A DNA stretch of 64,000 nucleotides, from the NCBI RefSeq assembly GCF_036010665.1, contig NZ_CP108581.1:3515501-3579500 (forward strand), given 5' to 3'. Position numbers and translations under genes: made by a program. Below the pieces are notes generated by a model. That model saw only the letters and a list, made by a program, of their open reading frames with translations, was not told where the DNA came from and ran no database searches. Below are positions 39,150-47,695 of this stretch, piece by piece. The stretch's first letter is position 1; each line of letters opens with the position of its first letter. Source of the DNA: Microbispora sp. NBC_01189. GTDB taxonomy: Bacteria; Actinomycetota; Actinomycetes; Streptosporangiales; Streptosporangiaceae.

Positions 39150-41296
39150 GAGTCCTCCTGGGCGCGCTGCCAGCCGGACCGGAACGAGGAGAACACGTCG
39201 TTCCGATCATCCCTGAGCTGCCGATCATCCCTGGGCTGGCGATTCTCCCTGGGCTGCGGGTCCTCCCTGAGCTGCGGAGCGATGTTGGCCTGTCGTACCC
39301 GCTTGGGCAGGGAGTCGTGGCCGCCGCCGACCGGCGGCGTGAGGGCGAGCGCCGGGACCACCTGCTCCGGCTGCGAGAGAGGCTCCATCACCGGCTCGTG
39401 GATCCCGGCCTCCACCACGATCTCCTGCGGGAGGAGCATGACGGCGCTCGTCCCGCCGTACGGCGAGCTGCGCAGGGAGACGCGGATGTTGTGCCGGCGC
39501 GCCAGCAGGCCCACCACGAACAGCCCGAGCCGGTCGCTGTCGGCGAGGTCGAACTCCGGCGGGTCGGAGAGGCGCTGGTTGAGGCGCTCCAGCTCGTCCG
39601 GCGGGATGCCGAGCCCGCGGTCCTCGACTTCCAGCGCGAAACCGCGGCCGACCACCTCGCCCCGGACGTGTACCCGGGTGTGCGGAGGGGAGAAGACGGT
39701 GGCGTTCTCGATCAGCTCGGCCAGCAGGTGGATCATGTCGGTGACGCTTCCGCCGACGAGGGAGTATCCGTGCGGGACGGTCACGTCCACCCGGAGGTAG
39801 TCCTCGACCTCCTCGATCGCCGCGCGCACCACGTCGTACAGGCGGACCGGGTTGCGCCAGCCGCGCCCGGGGACGGCCCCGGAGAGGATGATCAGGCCCT
39901 CCGCGTGGCGGCGCATGCGGGTGGTGAGGTGGTCCACCCCGAACAGCCGCTCCAGCAGGTCGGGGTCGGCGGTCACCTTCTCCAGGCCGTCGAGCATGAC
40001 GAGCTGGCGCTGCAGCAGCGACTGGCTGCGGCGGGCCAGGTTGAGGAAGACCTTGTTGACGCCCTTGCGCAGCTCCGCCTGGCCCACCGCCGCCTCCACG
40101 GCGGTCTGTTGCACGGACGTGAAGGCGTTGCCCACGTTCTCGACCTCGACCGTGTCGCTGCGCTGCACCACGGGCGGCGTCTCCGCCGCCACGTCGACGT
40201 CGTCGCCGCGCCGCAGCCGCCGTACGAGGTCGGGCAGGCGCCGCTCGGCGAGGTCGCGGGCCGCCCGGTGGAGGGCGGTGAGCTCGCCGGCCAGCGTCCG
40301 GGCGAACCGGAAGGAGACGAACGCGGTCGCGAGCACCGCGGCCAGGCCGAGGACGCCGACGATCCCGATGCGCCAGAGCACCGCCTGCGCCAGTGGCAGA
40401 GCCCGGGCGATGGTGATGTCGGAGGCGACGCCGGTCGCGTCGGTGAGTTGACTGGTCAGGGCCTGGGCCGTCGTCGGCCAGGCGATCGCCTCCGGGGGCA
40501 GCGGCTGCCCGGGCCGCACCCTGGCGATCACGTCGTTCTCCAGCGCGAGGAACGCCGAGTAGACCGGGGAGGCGTTCAGGGCGCCGAACTGCTTGAGAAG
40601 GGTGGAGTCGAGCTGGCTGGTGCCGAGCTGGTAGAGCAGGCGGCGCTTGCCGACCATGCCGGAGAAGGCGTCCCGCTCGTCCTGCGACATCCGGCCGGCC
40701 GCCTGCGCGCCCAGCACGAGCGCCGACTGCTGGCTCACCATCTCGCGGCTGCGGTTGAGCAGGATGAGCGCCTTGGTCTGCCCGACGATGTCGATGTCGG
40801 GCGAGATCATGAGCCGGTCGTAGACCTGGTGGGCGGTCTCGACGACCGAGCTGTACCCCTCGATCGCCTCGAGACGGGTCAGCGTGTGGTCGTCGATCTG
40901 GCCGCGCAGGACGTCGAGCCCGCGCACCTGCCGGATCAGGTCCTGGACCCGGCTCCACATGGCGGGCGGCGTCTCGTCCCGGGCCCGCTCCGACAGGCGG
41001 GTCACCTCGGCCGCCCAGGCGTCGGTCCTGCGCCGCTGCCCCTGGAGGTCGGTACGCAGCGAGGTGGTGCGCCACGAGAGGTAGCTCACGGACACGAACC
41101 GCTCGGTCTGCAACGCGTTGATCGTCTCGCTGACGGGATAGACGACGTTGTCGTAGACCTTCTGGATGCGCAGGAGCTGCTGCCCCTGCTCGATCGTCAC
41201 CGTGGCGGCGAACCCCCAGATCACCACCAGAGCAGACACCGGCACCAGCAGGATCGCGAAAATCTTGAAGCGGATGGACCGTTTCCGACCAGCCAT
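39146..41296 (-). CDS. Conservon sensor histidine-kinase-like protein with nitrate/nitrite-sensing (NIT) domain (CvnA-like)
   Basis: A 716-residue membrane protein. TM1 is at about residues 12-32. An extracellular helical NIT domain covers about 50-300 (VSYLSWRTTSLRTDLQGQRR, QQSALVLGAQAAGRMSQDER). TM2 is at about 308-330, followed by a HAMP-like linker and a dimer region with LNLARRSQSLLQRQLVMLDG. The ATPase domain (about 510-630) has the N box LAELIENATVFSPPHTRV, VEDRGLGIPPDEL and LGLFVVGLLARRHNIRVSLR. A phosphoacceptor His in the usual place is not evident, as in other CvnA proteins. The C-terminal tail has six-residue Arg/Asp/Gln repeats. In conservons it is the sensor of a GTPase module. 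Confidence 0.9.
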   Translation of the reverse strand: MAGRKRSIRFKIFAILLVPVSALVVIWGFAATVTIEQGQQLLRIQKVYDNVVYPVSETINALQTERFVSVSYLSWRTTSLRTDLQGQRRRTDAWAAEVTRLSERARDETPPAMWSRVQDLIRQVRGLDVLRGQIDDHTLTRLEAIEGYSSVVETAHQVYDRLMISPDIDIVGQTKALILLNRSREMVSQQSALVLGAQAAGRMSQDERDAFSGMVGKRRLLYQLGTSQLDSTLLKQFGALNASPVYSAFLALENDVIARVRPGQPLPPEAIAWPTTAQALTSQLTDATGVASDITIARALPLAQAVLWRIGIVGVLGLAAVLATAFVSFRFARTLAGELTALHRAARDLAERRLPDLVRRLRRGDDVDVAAETPPVVQRSDTVEVENVGNAFTSVQQTAVEAAVGQAELRKGVNKVFLNLARRSQSLLQRQLVMLDGLEKVTADPDLLERLFGVDHLTTRMRRHAEGLIILSGAVPGRGWRNPVRLYDVVRAAIEEVEDYLRVDVTVPHGYSLVGGSVTDMIHLLAELIENATVFSPPHTRVHVRGEVVGRGFALEVEDRGLGIPPDELERLNQRLSDPPEFDLADSDRLGLFVVGLLARRHNIRVSLRSSPYGGTSAVMLLPQEIVVEAGIHEPVMEPLSQPEQVVPALALTPPVGGGHDSLPKRVRQANIAPQLREDPQPRENRQPRDDRQLRDDRNDVFSSFRSGWQRAQEDS

Positions 41297-41435
41297 GGCC
41301 CCGCCCGTCGGTTACATACATGTTAATTAGTGGCGAAACCCTAGCAATCCATGAGTCGGCCCACCAGGGATCGTTCCTAACGAGTTGGGCCACAGCCCCG
41401 TATCAGGACAGTCTCGGCGTTCAGCGGCAAAGGAC

Positions 41436-41466
41436 TTGTCAATTAATGTCTGATTGTCAGACAATC
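41436..41466 (+). promoter_or_regulatory. Promoter overlapped by a GntR/FadR-type operator, leaderless EamA transcript
   Basis: TTGTCA (41436-41441) and GACAAT (41460-41465) are 18 bp apart. The perfect 15-bp palindrome GATTGTCAGACAATC (41452-41466) covers the -10 box. Its TGTC-N-GACA core is the FadR-subfamily GntR consensus type. The ATG of the exporter at 41473 is seven bases after the -10, so the mRNA is probably leaderless. The GntR gene lies just after the exporter. Confidence 0.65.
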
Positions 41467-41472
41467 GGCTCC

Positions 41473-42492
41473 ATGTACACCCGATCCGGTCCGCTCGCCG
41501 TCGTCGCCGCGGCCGTGCTGTGGGGGACGGCGGGCACCGCGGGCGCCCTCGCCGCCGCCGACTCCGTCTCTCTGGCGGCGGCCCGCCTCGTGCTGGGCGG
41601 CGCGGTGCTGGCCGCGCTGGCCGTCTCGGCGCACCGCCGTTCCCTCCGCCCACGCCCTCTGGACCGTTCCCACGAGCGCGTACGGAACGCCGGACCGGAC
41701 CCGGCCCCGTGGGCCCGCACGCACTGGGCCCGCACACACTGGACACTGGCTCTGGGGGCCGCGGCGGTGGCGGCCTACCAGCTCTGCTTCTTCGCGGCGG
41801 TCCACCGTACGGGGGTCGCGATCGGCACGGTGGTGGCCATCGGCAGCGGCCCGGTCTTCACCGGGGTCCTGTCCTGGCTCGCGGGGCGCGAACGGCCGAG
41901 CGGGCGCTGGGCCCTCGCCACGGCCGCCGCCGTCGCCGGATGCGCGGTGCTCGTCACGGGCGGGGGCGCGGGAGGGGAGACCGGCGGCCCCGACGCCGCC
42001 GGCATCGGGCTCGCCCTGCTCGGCGGGCTCCTGTACGCCTTCTACGCGGTCGTCGCCGCCCGCGCCATCCGCGGGGGGACGGATTCGGGGATCGTCATGG
42101 GCGTGCTCTTCGGCGGCGCGGCCGTGCTCATGCTGCCGGTCCTCGTGTTGAGTGGCCCGGTGTGGCTCGCCCGGCCGGGCGGCCTGCTCACCGCGCTCTA
42201 TCTCGGCTGCGCCACGACGGCCCTCGCCTACCTCCTGTACGGCCGGGGCCTGCGCACGACCCCCGTGGCCACGGCGGCCACTCTCGCGCTGGCCGAACCG
42301 GCCGTCGCGGCCCTGCTCGGCGTCGTGGCGCTGCGCGAGCACCTGTCCGCGGTCTCGTGGGCGGGTCTCGCGCTGCTCGCCGCGGGGCTGGCGGTGGTCG
42401 CCCTGCCCGCCCGGGCGCGCACTCCGGACGCCCGCGCGCCCGAGACGCCCGAGACGCCCGAGACGCCGACGGCGACGGCCGGTCGTCGCTGA
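41473..42492 (+). CDS. EamA/DMT-family exporter
   Basis: A 339-residue membrane protein with ten predicted helices in two EamA halves (about 5-150 and 165-310): VVAAAVLWGTAGTAGALAAA, then RTGVAIGTVVAIGSGPVFTG in the first and GLALLGGLLYAFYAVVAARA and VATAATLALAEPAVAALLGV in the second. These drug/metabolite transporters export amino acids or small metabolites. The first half has an unusual Arg/Pro-rich insert with an ARTHWARTHW repeat. The C-terminal tail contains PETPETPETP. The GntR gene follows 82 bp later and its type of operator sits on this promoter, so the two likely form a regulated pair. Confidence 0.88.
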   Translation: MYTRSGPLAVVAAAVLWGTAGTAGALAAADSVSLAAARLVLGGAVLAALAVSAHRRSLRPRPLDRSHERVRNAGPDPAPWARTHWARTHWTLALGAAAVAAYQLCFFAAVHRTGVAIGTVVAIGSGPVFTGVLSWLAGRERPSGRWALATAAAVAGCAVLVTGGGAGGETGGPDAAGIGLALLGGLLYAFYAVVAARAIRGGTDSGIVMGVLFGGAAVLMLPVLVLSGPVWLARPGGLLTALYLGCATTALAYLLYGRGLRTTPVATAATLALAEPAVAALLGVVALREHLSAVSWAGLALLAAGLAVVALPARARTPDARAPETPETPETPTATAGRR

Positions 42493-42494
42493 CG

Positions 42495-42555
42495 GGCCCG
42501 ATCAGCAGGCCCGATCAGCAGGCCCGGTCAGCAGGCCCGGTTAACGGGCCCGATC
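42495..42555. repeat. 13-bp tandem repeats between the EamA and gntR genes
   Basis: The unit GGCCCGATCAGCA occurs at 42495 and 42508 exactly, at 42521 and 42534 with changes, and a partial copy at 42547. The array fills the gap before the GntR start at 42575. Confidence 0.7.
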
Positions 42556-42574
42556 CGATGAGTAGGCTCAGCCC

Positions 42575-43189
42575 GTGACCACCCTCAGGCCCGTCTCCAC
42601 CGTCGAGGCGCTCGCCGCCGCGCTGCGCGAGCGGGTGCTGTCGGGGGACGTCGAGCCGGGAGCGGCGCTGCCCGAGCAGGAGCTGTCCGCGCGGTACGGC
42701 GTGGCCCGCCCCACCGTCAGGGAGGCGCTGGCGCTCCTCGTCCACGAGGGGCTGCTGCGGCGCGAGCGCAACCGCAGCGCGTACGTCCCGCTGATCACCC
42801 CCGCCGACCTGGCCGATCTCATGTACGTCAGAAGGCCGCTGGAGGAGCTCATGGCGGAGGCGGTCGCCGGCCGCCGGGTGCGCGCCGCGGAGGAGGCGCT
42901 GGGCCGCCTGTCCGGCCTGCCGCCCGGCGCCCCCTGGGCGAGTGTGGTGGCCGAGCACATGGCGCTGCACGAGGCGCTCGTCGCCGCCGCCGGAAGCCCG
43001 CGCCTGGAGCGTCTGTACGGCACGCTGGCGGCCGAGACGCGGCTCGGGCTCGTCGGGCTCAGGCACGCGTACGAGGACCCCCGTGAGCTCGCGGCCGAGC
43101 ACGCGGCGCTGCTGCGCACGATCGCGGAGGGACCGGCGGAGGCGGCGGTGCGGGCGGTGCGCGCCCATCTGCGGTGGCGGCACGGCTGA
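42575..43189 (+). CDS. GntR-family regulator, FadR/FCD subfamily
   Basis: A 204-residue regulator starting at GTG 42575. Residues about 8-72 are the GntR winged helix (ALAAALRERVLSGDVEPGAA, LPEQELSARYGVARPTVREA, LALLVHEGLLRRERNRSAYV). The C-terminal FCD domain is helical, with VAEHMALHEALVAAAGSPRL and GLRHAYEDPRELAAEHAALL and with the His/Asp residues that bind a metal plus a carboxylate ligand. It probably represses the EamA exporter through the palindrome at 41452-41466 and responds to an organic acid. Confidence 0.9.
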   Translation: MTTLRPVSTVEALAAALRERVLSGDVEPGAALPEQELSARYGVARPTVREALALLVHEGLLRRERNRSAYVPLITPADLADLMYVRRPLEELMAEAVAGRRVRAAEEALGRLSGLPPGAPWASVVAEHMALHEALVAAAGSPRLERLYGTLAAETRLGLVGLRHAYEDPRELAAEHAALLRTIAEGPAEAAVRAVRAHLRWRHG

Positions 43190-43245
43190 GCCGCCTGCCT
43201 GAACGGTCTTGCACGGGGCCGCTGTGAGTCGTCACAATCGCGCCC

Positions 43246-43617
43246 ATGCACGGCAACCCAGTGCCGGACACCTATGTGTACGTCACCGAAGAAGGCGTGA
43301 CGCGTCACTATGCCGACGGCAGCGTCGAGGCTCTCGCGTGGGAGGACGTCGTCGAGGTCCGCGTGGGCGGGCACGAACGCCGGGAACCGTCCGGCCAGCC
43401 GGACGACGTCTTCATCGTCCTGCTGGACCGCGAGGGCGAGGGCTGTGTGGTCCCGCACTCGGCGACCGACGCGAGCTTCCTCGCCCGGCTGCGGTACCTG
43501 CCGGACTTCGACCTCGACCGGCTGAGCACGGCGGTGGCCGGCGCGCACGCCGACTACGTCGTGGTGTGGCGCAGCCCGGAGCCGCCCTCGCCCCTGCCCG
43601 ACCTCGAATACGACTAG
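43246..43617 (+). CDS. Small conserved-looking protein of unknown function
   Basis: A 123-residue soluble protein with strands that suggest a PH-like or similar small barrel: DTYVYVTEEGVTRHYADGSV, EALAWEDVVEVRVGG, PDDVFIVLLDREGEGCVVPH, then a helix FDLDRLSTAVAG and a last strand DYVVVWRSPEP. I do not know the family. It is convergent with the LCP gene, ten bases apart. Confidence 0.6.
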   Translation: MHGNPVPDTYVYVTEEGVTRHYADGSVEALAWEDVVEVRVGGHERREPSGQPDDVFIVLLDREGEGCVVPHSATDASFLARLRYLPDFDLDRLSTAVAGAHADYVVVWRSPEPPSPLPDLEYD

Positions 43618-43627
43618 CCGGCGAAGG

Positions 43628-44707
43628 TCACCGGACGAAGGAGGACTCGTTCAGCCCGCCCCGGTCGGCGAAGTAGCGCTCCAGCGTGTCGTTCCGCAGG
43701 GCGTCGGTGAGCTTGGCGCCCTCCTTCGCGTCCAGGCGGACGATGCTCGCCCCCTTGACCGTGTCCGTGCCGGCGACGGGGTAGGTGGCCGACCGCAGGT
43801 CGTCGCCGCGTACGTCGCGGAGTTCGAGCGCGAGGCTCCTGAGGGTCTTCATGTCGACCCCGGAGTCCACCGACAGGGACCGTGTCAACGCCTGGAGGAA
43901 CTCGTCCAGTGCGAACGGATTGGTCAGCATTCCCTTGCTGACCACTTTTTGGGCCACTGCCCGTAAGAACGCCTGCTGCCGTTTAATACGGTCGAAATCT
44001 CCATCGGGTAGTCCGTAACGCTGGCGTACGAATAGCAACGCGCGCTCGCCCTCGAGATGAACGTTTCCCTGGGGCCAGGTGACTTTGTTGGCGGGGTCGT
44101 GCACCTGACGGGCGACATAGACGTCAACGCCGCCCAGCGCCTTGCTCATCTCGACGAAACCCTCGAAATCCAGCGCGGCGAAGTGATCGATCCGGACCTT
44201 GGCCAGCTTCTCCACCGTCTGGATCAGCAGGCGCGGGCCGCCGTACGCGTACGCGGCGTTGATCTTGTCCCGTCCGTGTCCCGGGATGGTCACATACGAG
44301 TCACGAGGTATGCCGATGACGAAGATTCGCCTCCGATCGGCGGGTATATGCGCGATCATGAGGCTGTCCGACCGCTGGAAGCCGCTCTCCCCTGGCCGCT
44401 TGTCCGCGCCGACGACCAGCCAGTTCTGGGCGGTTCCAGCCGCTTTGGCAGGTCGGTCCCACTCCTCGGGGAACACCTGCTGTACCCGCCGGAGGTTGGT
44501 GTCGTACACGTGCTGGCGCTGCATCAGCACCGCGAAGAGGGCGGCCGGCGGGAGGAGGAGCACGAGGGTCATGACGATCAGCACCTTGCGCCGGCGTGAC
44601 ACCCGCGGCGGCGGGGTCTCGGTGAGAGGTAACTGCCCGGATGTCGTCACGAGGTGTCCAATGCTCGGTTCCTTGTCCGCGCGGCGGACATGTTCCAAAG
44701 CAGACAT
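43628..44707 (-). CDS. LytR-CpsA-Psr (LCP) family glycopolymer ligase
   Basis: A 359-residue membrane-anchored enzyme. A short cytoplasmic part with SRRRK is followed by one membrane helix at about residues 42-62. The LCP domain covers about 90-270: NWLVVGADKRPGESGFQRSD SLMIAHI, the GIPRDSYVTIPGHGRDKINA AYAYGGP signature with catalytic Arg/Asp, and GDFDRIKRQQAFLRAVAQK. LCP proteins move glycopolymers from their lipid carrier to peptidoglycan. It stands at the edge of the polysaccharide cluster and points away from it, so it is the likely attachment enzyme for that polymer. The start at 44707 has only a weak ribosome site; GTG 44650 is an alternative. Confidence 0.9.
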   Translation of the reverse strand: MSALEHVRRADKEPSIGHLVTTSGQLPLTETPPPRVSRRRKVLIVMTLVLLLPPAALFAVLMQRQHVYDTNLRRVQQVFPEEWDRPAKAAGTAQNWLVVGADKRPGESGFQRSDSLMIAHIPADRRRIFVIGIPRDSYVTIPGHGRDKINAAYAYGGPRLLIQTVEKLAKVRIDHFAALDFEGFVEMSKALGGVDVYVARQVHDPANKVTWPQGNVHLEGERALLFVRQRYGLPDGDFDRIKRQQAFLRAVAQKVVSKGMLTNPFALDEFLQALTRSLSVDSGVDMKTLRSLALELRDVRGDDLRSATYPVAGTDTVKGASIVRLDAKEGAKLTDALRNDTLERYFADRGGLNESSFVR

Positions 44708-45159
44708 CTACCGTACTCACCTGTACCAGGCACACCAGGCGGACCAATGGGTAGCGAAATCGGGACCATCCGTCGAGCACCTCGCCCACGACGCGGCCAT
44801 GGCGGCGAGTCGCTCCTTCGTGAGCGGGCCGCGAACGCCGCCGAGACCACGGTGCCGGCTGCGTCCGCGGTCACCGGCACGGTCCGCTTCGCAGCTGCGC
44901 GCCGGCGGCGGTCGCCGCGGCCGGGAGTGCTGCGGACGACCGACATGAGGGGCATGTTGGAACGTTCCCGTCAAGTCCAATACGCGAAGTCGCCCGGCCA
45001 ACTGTGGACAGACCGCGTACATTCCGTACTGAGCGGTCGCTGTCTACCATCATGCTCGTGCATGCCCTTCGTCCCTGAAAAAAGATGAGTTGTGCGTCAA
45101 CCTGTGTGGCGGGGGGTGCGTCATCTTTCTGCGCAGTCTGGCTACTTGGGCGTGGTGAC
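44708..45159. other. Divergent promoter region of the LCP gene and the polysaccharide operon
   Basis: About 450 bases. Arg-rich frames on both strands lack ribosome sites and look non-coding. AT-rich spots occur near 45010-45090 (for example CCCTGAAAAAAGATGAG), where the promoter of the large operon should be. I see no clear operator. Confidence 0.45.
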
Positions 45160-46629
45160 ATGGAATCGCGGTTAGAACTTGCGGAACTGGGGGTGATTCC
45201 CCGCGGCCTCGGCGTCCGGCTTCCGGCAAAGGTGTCGGAAAGATCCTTTCGTAGAATCCTCACGGCGGGGGATTTCCTGTGCGGGGCTCTCGCCTTCTGC
45301 GGAGTCGAGCTGACCCGGCTCCAGTTGGGGGCCTACATCCCGGTGTACGACATCGCCTTCGGCGCAGCCCTGACACTCGGCTGGCCCCTGGTCGTCGGCC
45401 TCGCGGGCGGGTATCGGGGACGCGCTCACGGTGAGGGCACGGAGGAGTTCCGCTCGGTGGCCCAGGGCGGGCTCGGGCTCACCGCCGCCGTCGCGATCGG
45501 GGCGTACCTGACGCAGACGATGGTGGCCCGGAGCTATGTCATGGCGATGCTGCCGCTCGCCACGGTGCTGACGCTGCTTTTCCGGCACAGGATGCGGAAG
45601 AGGCTGCACCGCCTGCGCTCCAGAGGCGAGTACATGCGGCGGGTCGTGGCCGTGGGGCACCGGCAGTCCGTTCAGGAGCTGGTGCTGCAGTTGCGGCGAC
45701 AGCCCTACCACGGCATGCGGGTGGTGGCCGCGTGCCTGCCGAACAGGCAGTTCCGGAGACAGCGCTCCGACATCGACGGCGTTCCTGTGCTCGGAGACTT
45801 CCGGGACGTGGCCGCCGTGGTGAACAAGGTCGACGCCGAGGCGGTCGCGGTCCTCGCCTGCCCCGAACTCCACGGCGCCGCGCTGCGCCGCCTCGCCTGG
45901 GCGATCGAGTCAGGGGGAACCGACCTGTTCGTCGCCCCGGCCCTGATGGACGTCGCGGGTCCCCGCATCAGCGTGCGCCCGGTCGCGGGGATGCCGCTGC
46001 TGCACGTCGAGCACCCCGAGCTCGAAGGATCGCGACGGCTGGTCAAGAACGCCTTCGACAGGATCGTGGCCGCGGCCTTTCTCCTGGTCCTCTTCACCCC
46101 GATGCTGGTCATCGCGGCGATCGTCCGGGCGACCAGCCCTGGTCCCGCGTTGTTCCGGCAGACGCGTATCGGCCGGTACGGCCGAGAGTTCGACATGCTG
46201 AAGTTCCGCACCATGGTCGTCGACGCCGAGCGGCTCAAGCCGGTCCTCGAGAAATCCAACGAGTCGGACGGCGTGCTGTTCAAGATTCGGAACGATCCAC
46301 GAATCACCGGGGTGGGGCACTTTCTCCGCCGCTACTCGCTGGACGAGTTGCCTCAGCTCATCAACGTGCTGCGGGGAGAGATGTCACTGGTCGGGCCACG
46401 TCCGCCGCTGCCCGCCGAGGTCGACGAGTACGGCACGGACGTGCGCCGGCGCCTGATCGTCCGACCCGGCATGACGGGGTTGTGGCAGGTGAGCGGCAGA
46501 TCCGACCTGTCGTGGGAGGAGTCGGTCCGGCTGGACCTGCGCTACGTCGAGAACTGGTCGCTCATGATGGATCTTCAGGTGCTGTGGAAGACGTGGTCCG
46601 CGGTGACCGGGGGAAGAGGGGCCTACTGA
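45160..46629 (+). CDS. Polyprenyl-phosphate sugar-1-phosphate transferase (WbaP/RfbP-like)
   Basis: A 489-residue membrane enzyme. The ATG at 45160 (MESRLELAEL) is preferred; the frame is open to 45085. Four to five N-terminal helices (about 35-150) and a nucleotide-binding-like CoA domain (about 165-300) precede the catalytic part. That part begins with a reentrant helix (FDRIVAAAFLLVLFTPMLVI) and has the family signatures SPGPALFRQTRIGRYGREFD, MLKFRTMVVDAE, RRYSLDELPQLINVLRGEMS and LVGPRPPLP. It transfers a sugar phosphate (glucose or galactose type) to undecaprenyl phosphate and starts the repeat unit. It is the first gene of the operon; rmlA begins one base after its stop. Confidence 0.92.
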   Translation: MESRLELAELGVIPRGLGVRLPAKVSERSFRRILTAGDFLCGALAFCGVELTRLQLGAYIPVYDIAFGAALTLGWPLVVGLAGGYRGRAHGEGTEEFRSVAQGGLGLTAAVAIGAYLTQTMVARSYVMAMLPLATVLTLLFRHRMRKRLHRLRSRGEYMRRVVAVGHRQSVQELVLQLRRQPYHGMRVVAACLPNRQFRRQRSDIDGVPVLGDFRDVAAVVNKVDAEAVAVLACPELHGAALRRLAWAIESGGTDLFVAPALMDVAGPRISVRPVAGMPLLHVEHPELEGSRRLVKNAFDRIVAAAFLLVLFTPMLVIAAIVRATSPGPALFRQTRIGRYGREFDMLKFRTMVVDAERLKPVLEKSNESDGVLFKIRNDPRITGVGHFLRRYSLDELPQLINVLRGEMSLVGPRPPLPAEVDEYGTDVRRRLIVRPGMTGLWQVSGRSDLSWEESVRLDLRYVENWSLMMDLQVLWKTWSAVTGGRGAY

Positions 46630-46630
46630 C

Positions 46631-47695
46631 ATGAAGGCCCTGGTGCTCGCCGGCGGAGCCGGGACGAGGTTACGACCCATCACTCACACACGGGCGAAGC
46701 AACTGGTTCCCGTGGCCAACAAGCCCGTCCTGTTCTACGGACTGGAGGCGATCGCGGCCGCGGGAATCCGGGAGACCGGCATCGTGGTGGGCGACACCCG
46801 CGCCGAGATAGAGGCCGCGGTCGGGGACGGCTCGGCGTTCGGGCTCGACGTCACCTACCTGAGCCAGGAGGCGCCGCTCGGACTGGCGCACGCGGTGCTC
46901 ATCGCCCGCGACTACCTGGGCGACGACGACTTCGTCATGTACCTCGGCGACAACTTCGTCGTCGGCGGCATCGACGGGGTGGTCCGGCGCTTCCGTGCCC
47001 GGCGCCCGAGCGCCCAGATCATGCTCACCCAGGTCTCCGACCCGCGCCAGTTCGGGGTCGCCGAACTGGATGCGCGGGGACGCGTCGTCGGGCTGGAGGA
47101 GAAGCCCCACGATCCGAAGAGCGACCTCGCGCTCGTGGGGGTCTATCTTTTCACCCCCGCCGTGCACGAGGCGGTCGCCGACCTCAAGCCGTCCGGGCGG
47201 GGCGAGCTGGAGATCACCGATGCCATCCAGTGGCTCATCGACACCGGCCACGACGTCGAGCCCGAGGTGATCTCCGGGTACTGGAAGGACACCGGCAACG
47301 TCACCGACATGCTCGAGGTGAACCGCCTCGTGCTCGAAGCGGTGGAGCCCCGGGTGGACGGCGAGGTCCGCGACTGCGAACTCATCGGCCGGGTGGTGGT
47401 GGAGGCGGGCGCGTCGGTCCGCGGTTCCCGTATCGTGGGTCCCGCGATCATCGGCCCCCGGACCGTCGTCACGGACTCCTACGTCGGTCCCTTCACCTCG
47501 GTGGGGGAGGACTGCCGGTTGACGGACAGCGAGATCGAGTACTCCATCGTGCTTGCCCGTGCGTCGATCCAGGGGGTACGACGGATCGAGGCCTCGCTCA
47601 TCGGACACGATGTCGAGGTCACGCCGGCCCCCAACACCCCCAAGGCGCACCGGCTCGTGCTCGGTGATCACAGTAAGGTGCAGATCTCCCCATGA
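46631..47695 (+). CDS. rmlA: Glucose-1-phosphate thymidylyltransferase, long form (StrD-type RmlA)
   Basis: A 354-residue enzyme with the nucleotidyltransferase signature LAGGAGTRLRPITHTRAKQL, VGDTRAEIEAAVGDG, and VGLEEKPHDPKSDLALVG. The extra C-terminal part (about 245-354) is a left-handed helix of hexapeptides (DCELIGRVVVEAGASVRGSR, IVGPAIIGP), as in the long actinomycete enzymes. It makes dTDP-glucose from glucose-1-phosphate and dTTP, the first step of dTDP-deoxysugars. Its stop overlaps the rmlB start. Confidence 0.9.
   Translation: MKALVLAGGAGTRLRPITHTRAKQLVPVANKPVLFYGLEAIAAAGIRETGIVVGDTRAEIEAAVGDGSAFGLDVTYLSQEAPLGLAHAVLIARDYLGDDDFVMYLGDNFVVGGIDGVVRRFRARRPSAQIMLTQVSDPRQFGVAELDARGRVVGLEEKPHDPKSDLALVGVYLFTPAVHEAVADLKPSGRGELEITDAIQWLIDTGHDVEPEVISGYWKDTGNVTDMLEVNRLVLEAVEPRVDGEVRDCELIGRVVVEAGASVRGSRIVGPAIIGPRTVVTDSYVGPFTSVGEDCRLTDSEIEYSIVLARASIQGVRRIEASLIGHDVEVTPAPNTPKAHRLVLGDHSKVQISP

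Noticed and set aside
39317-41326. 669-codon plus-strand frame over the sensor kinase
   Set aside because: It is antisense to the clear CvnA-like gene; the sequence lacks any family feature.
44647-44955. 102-residue minus-strand ORF upstream of the LCP gene
   Set aside because: It is Arg-rich, lacks a ribosome site, overlaps the LCP start region and has no recognisable pattern.
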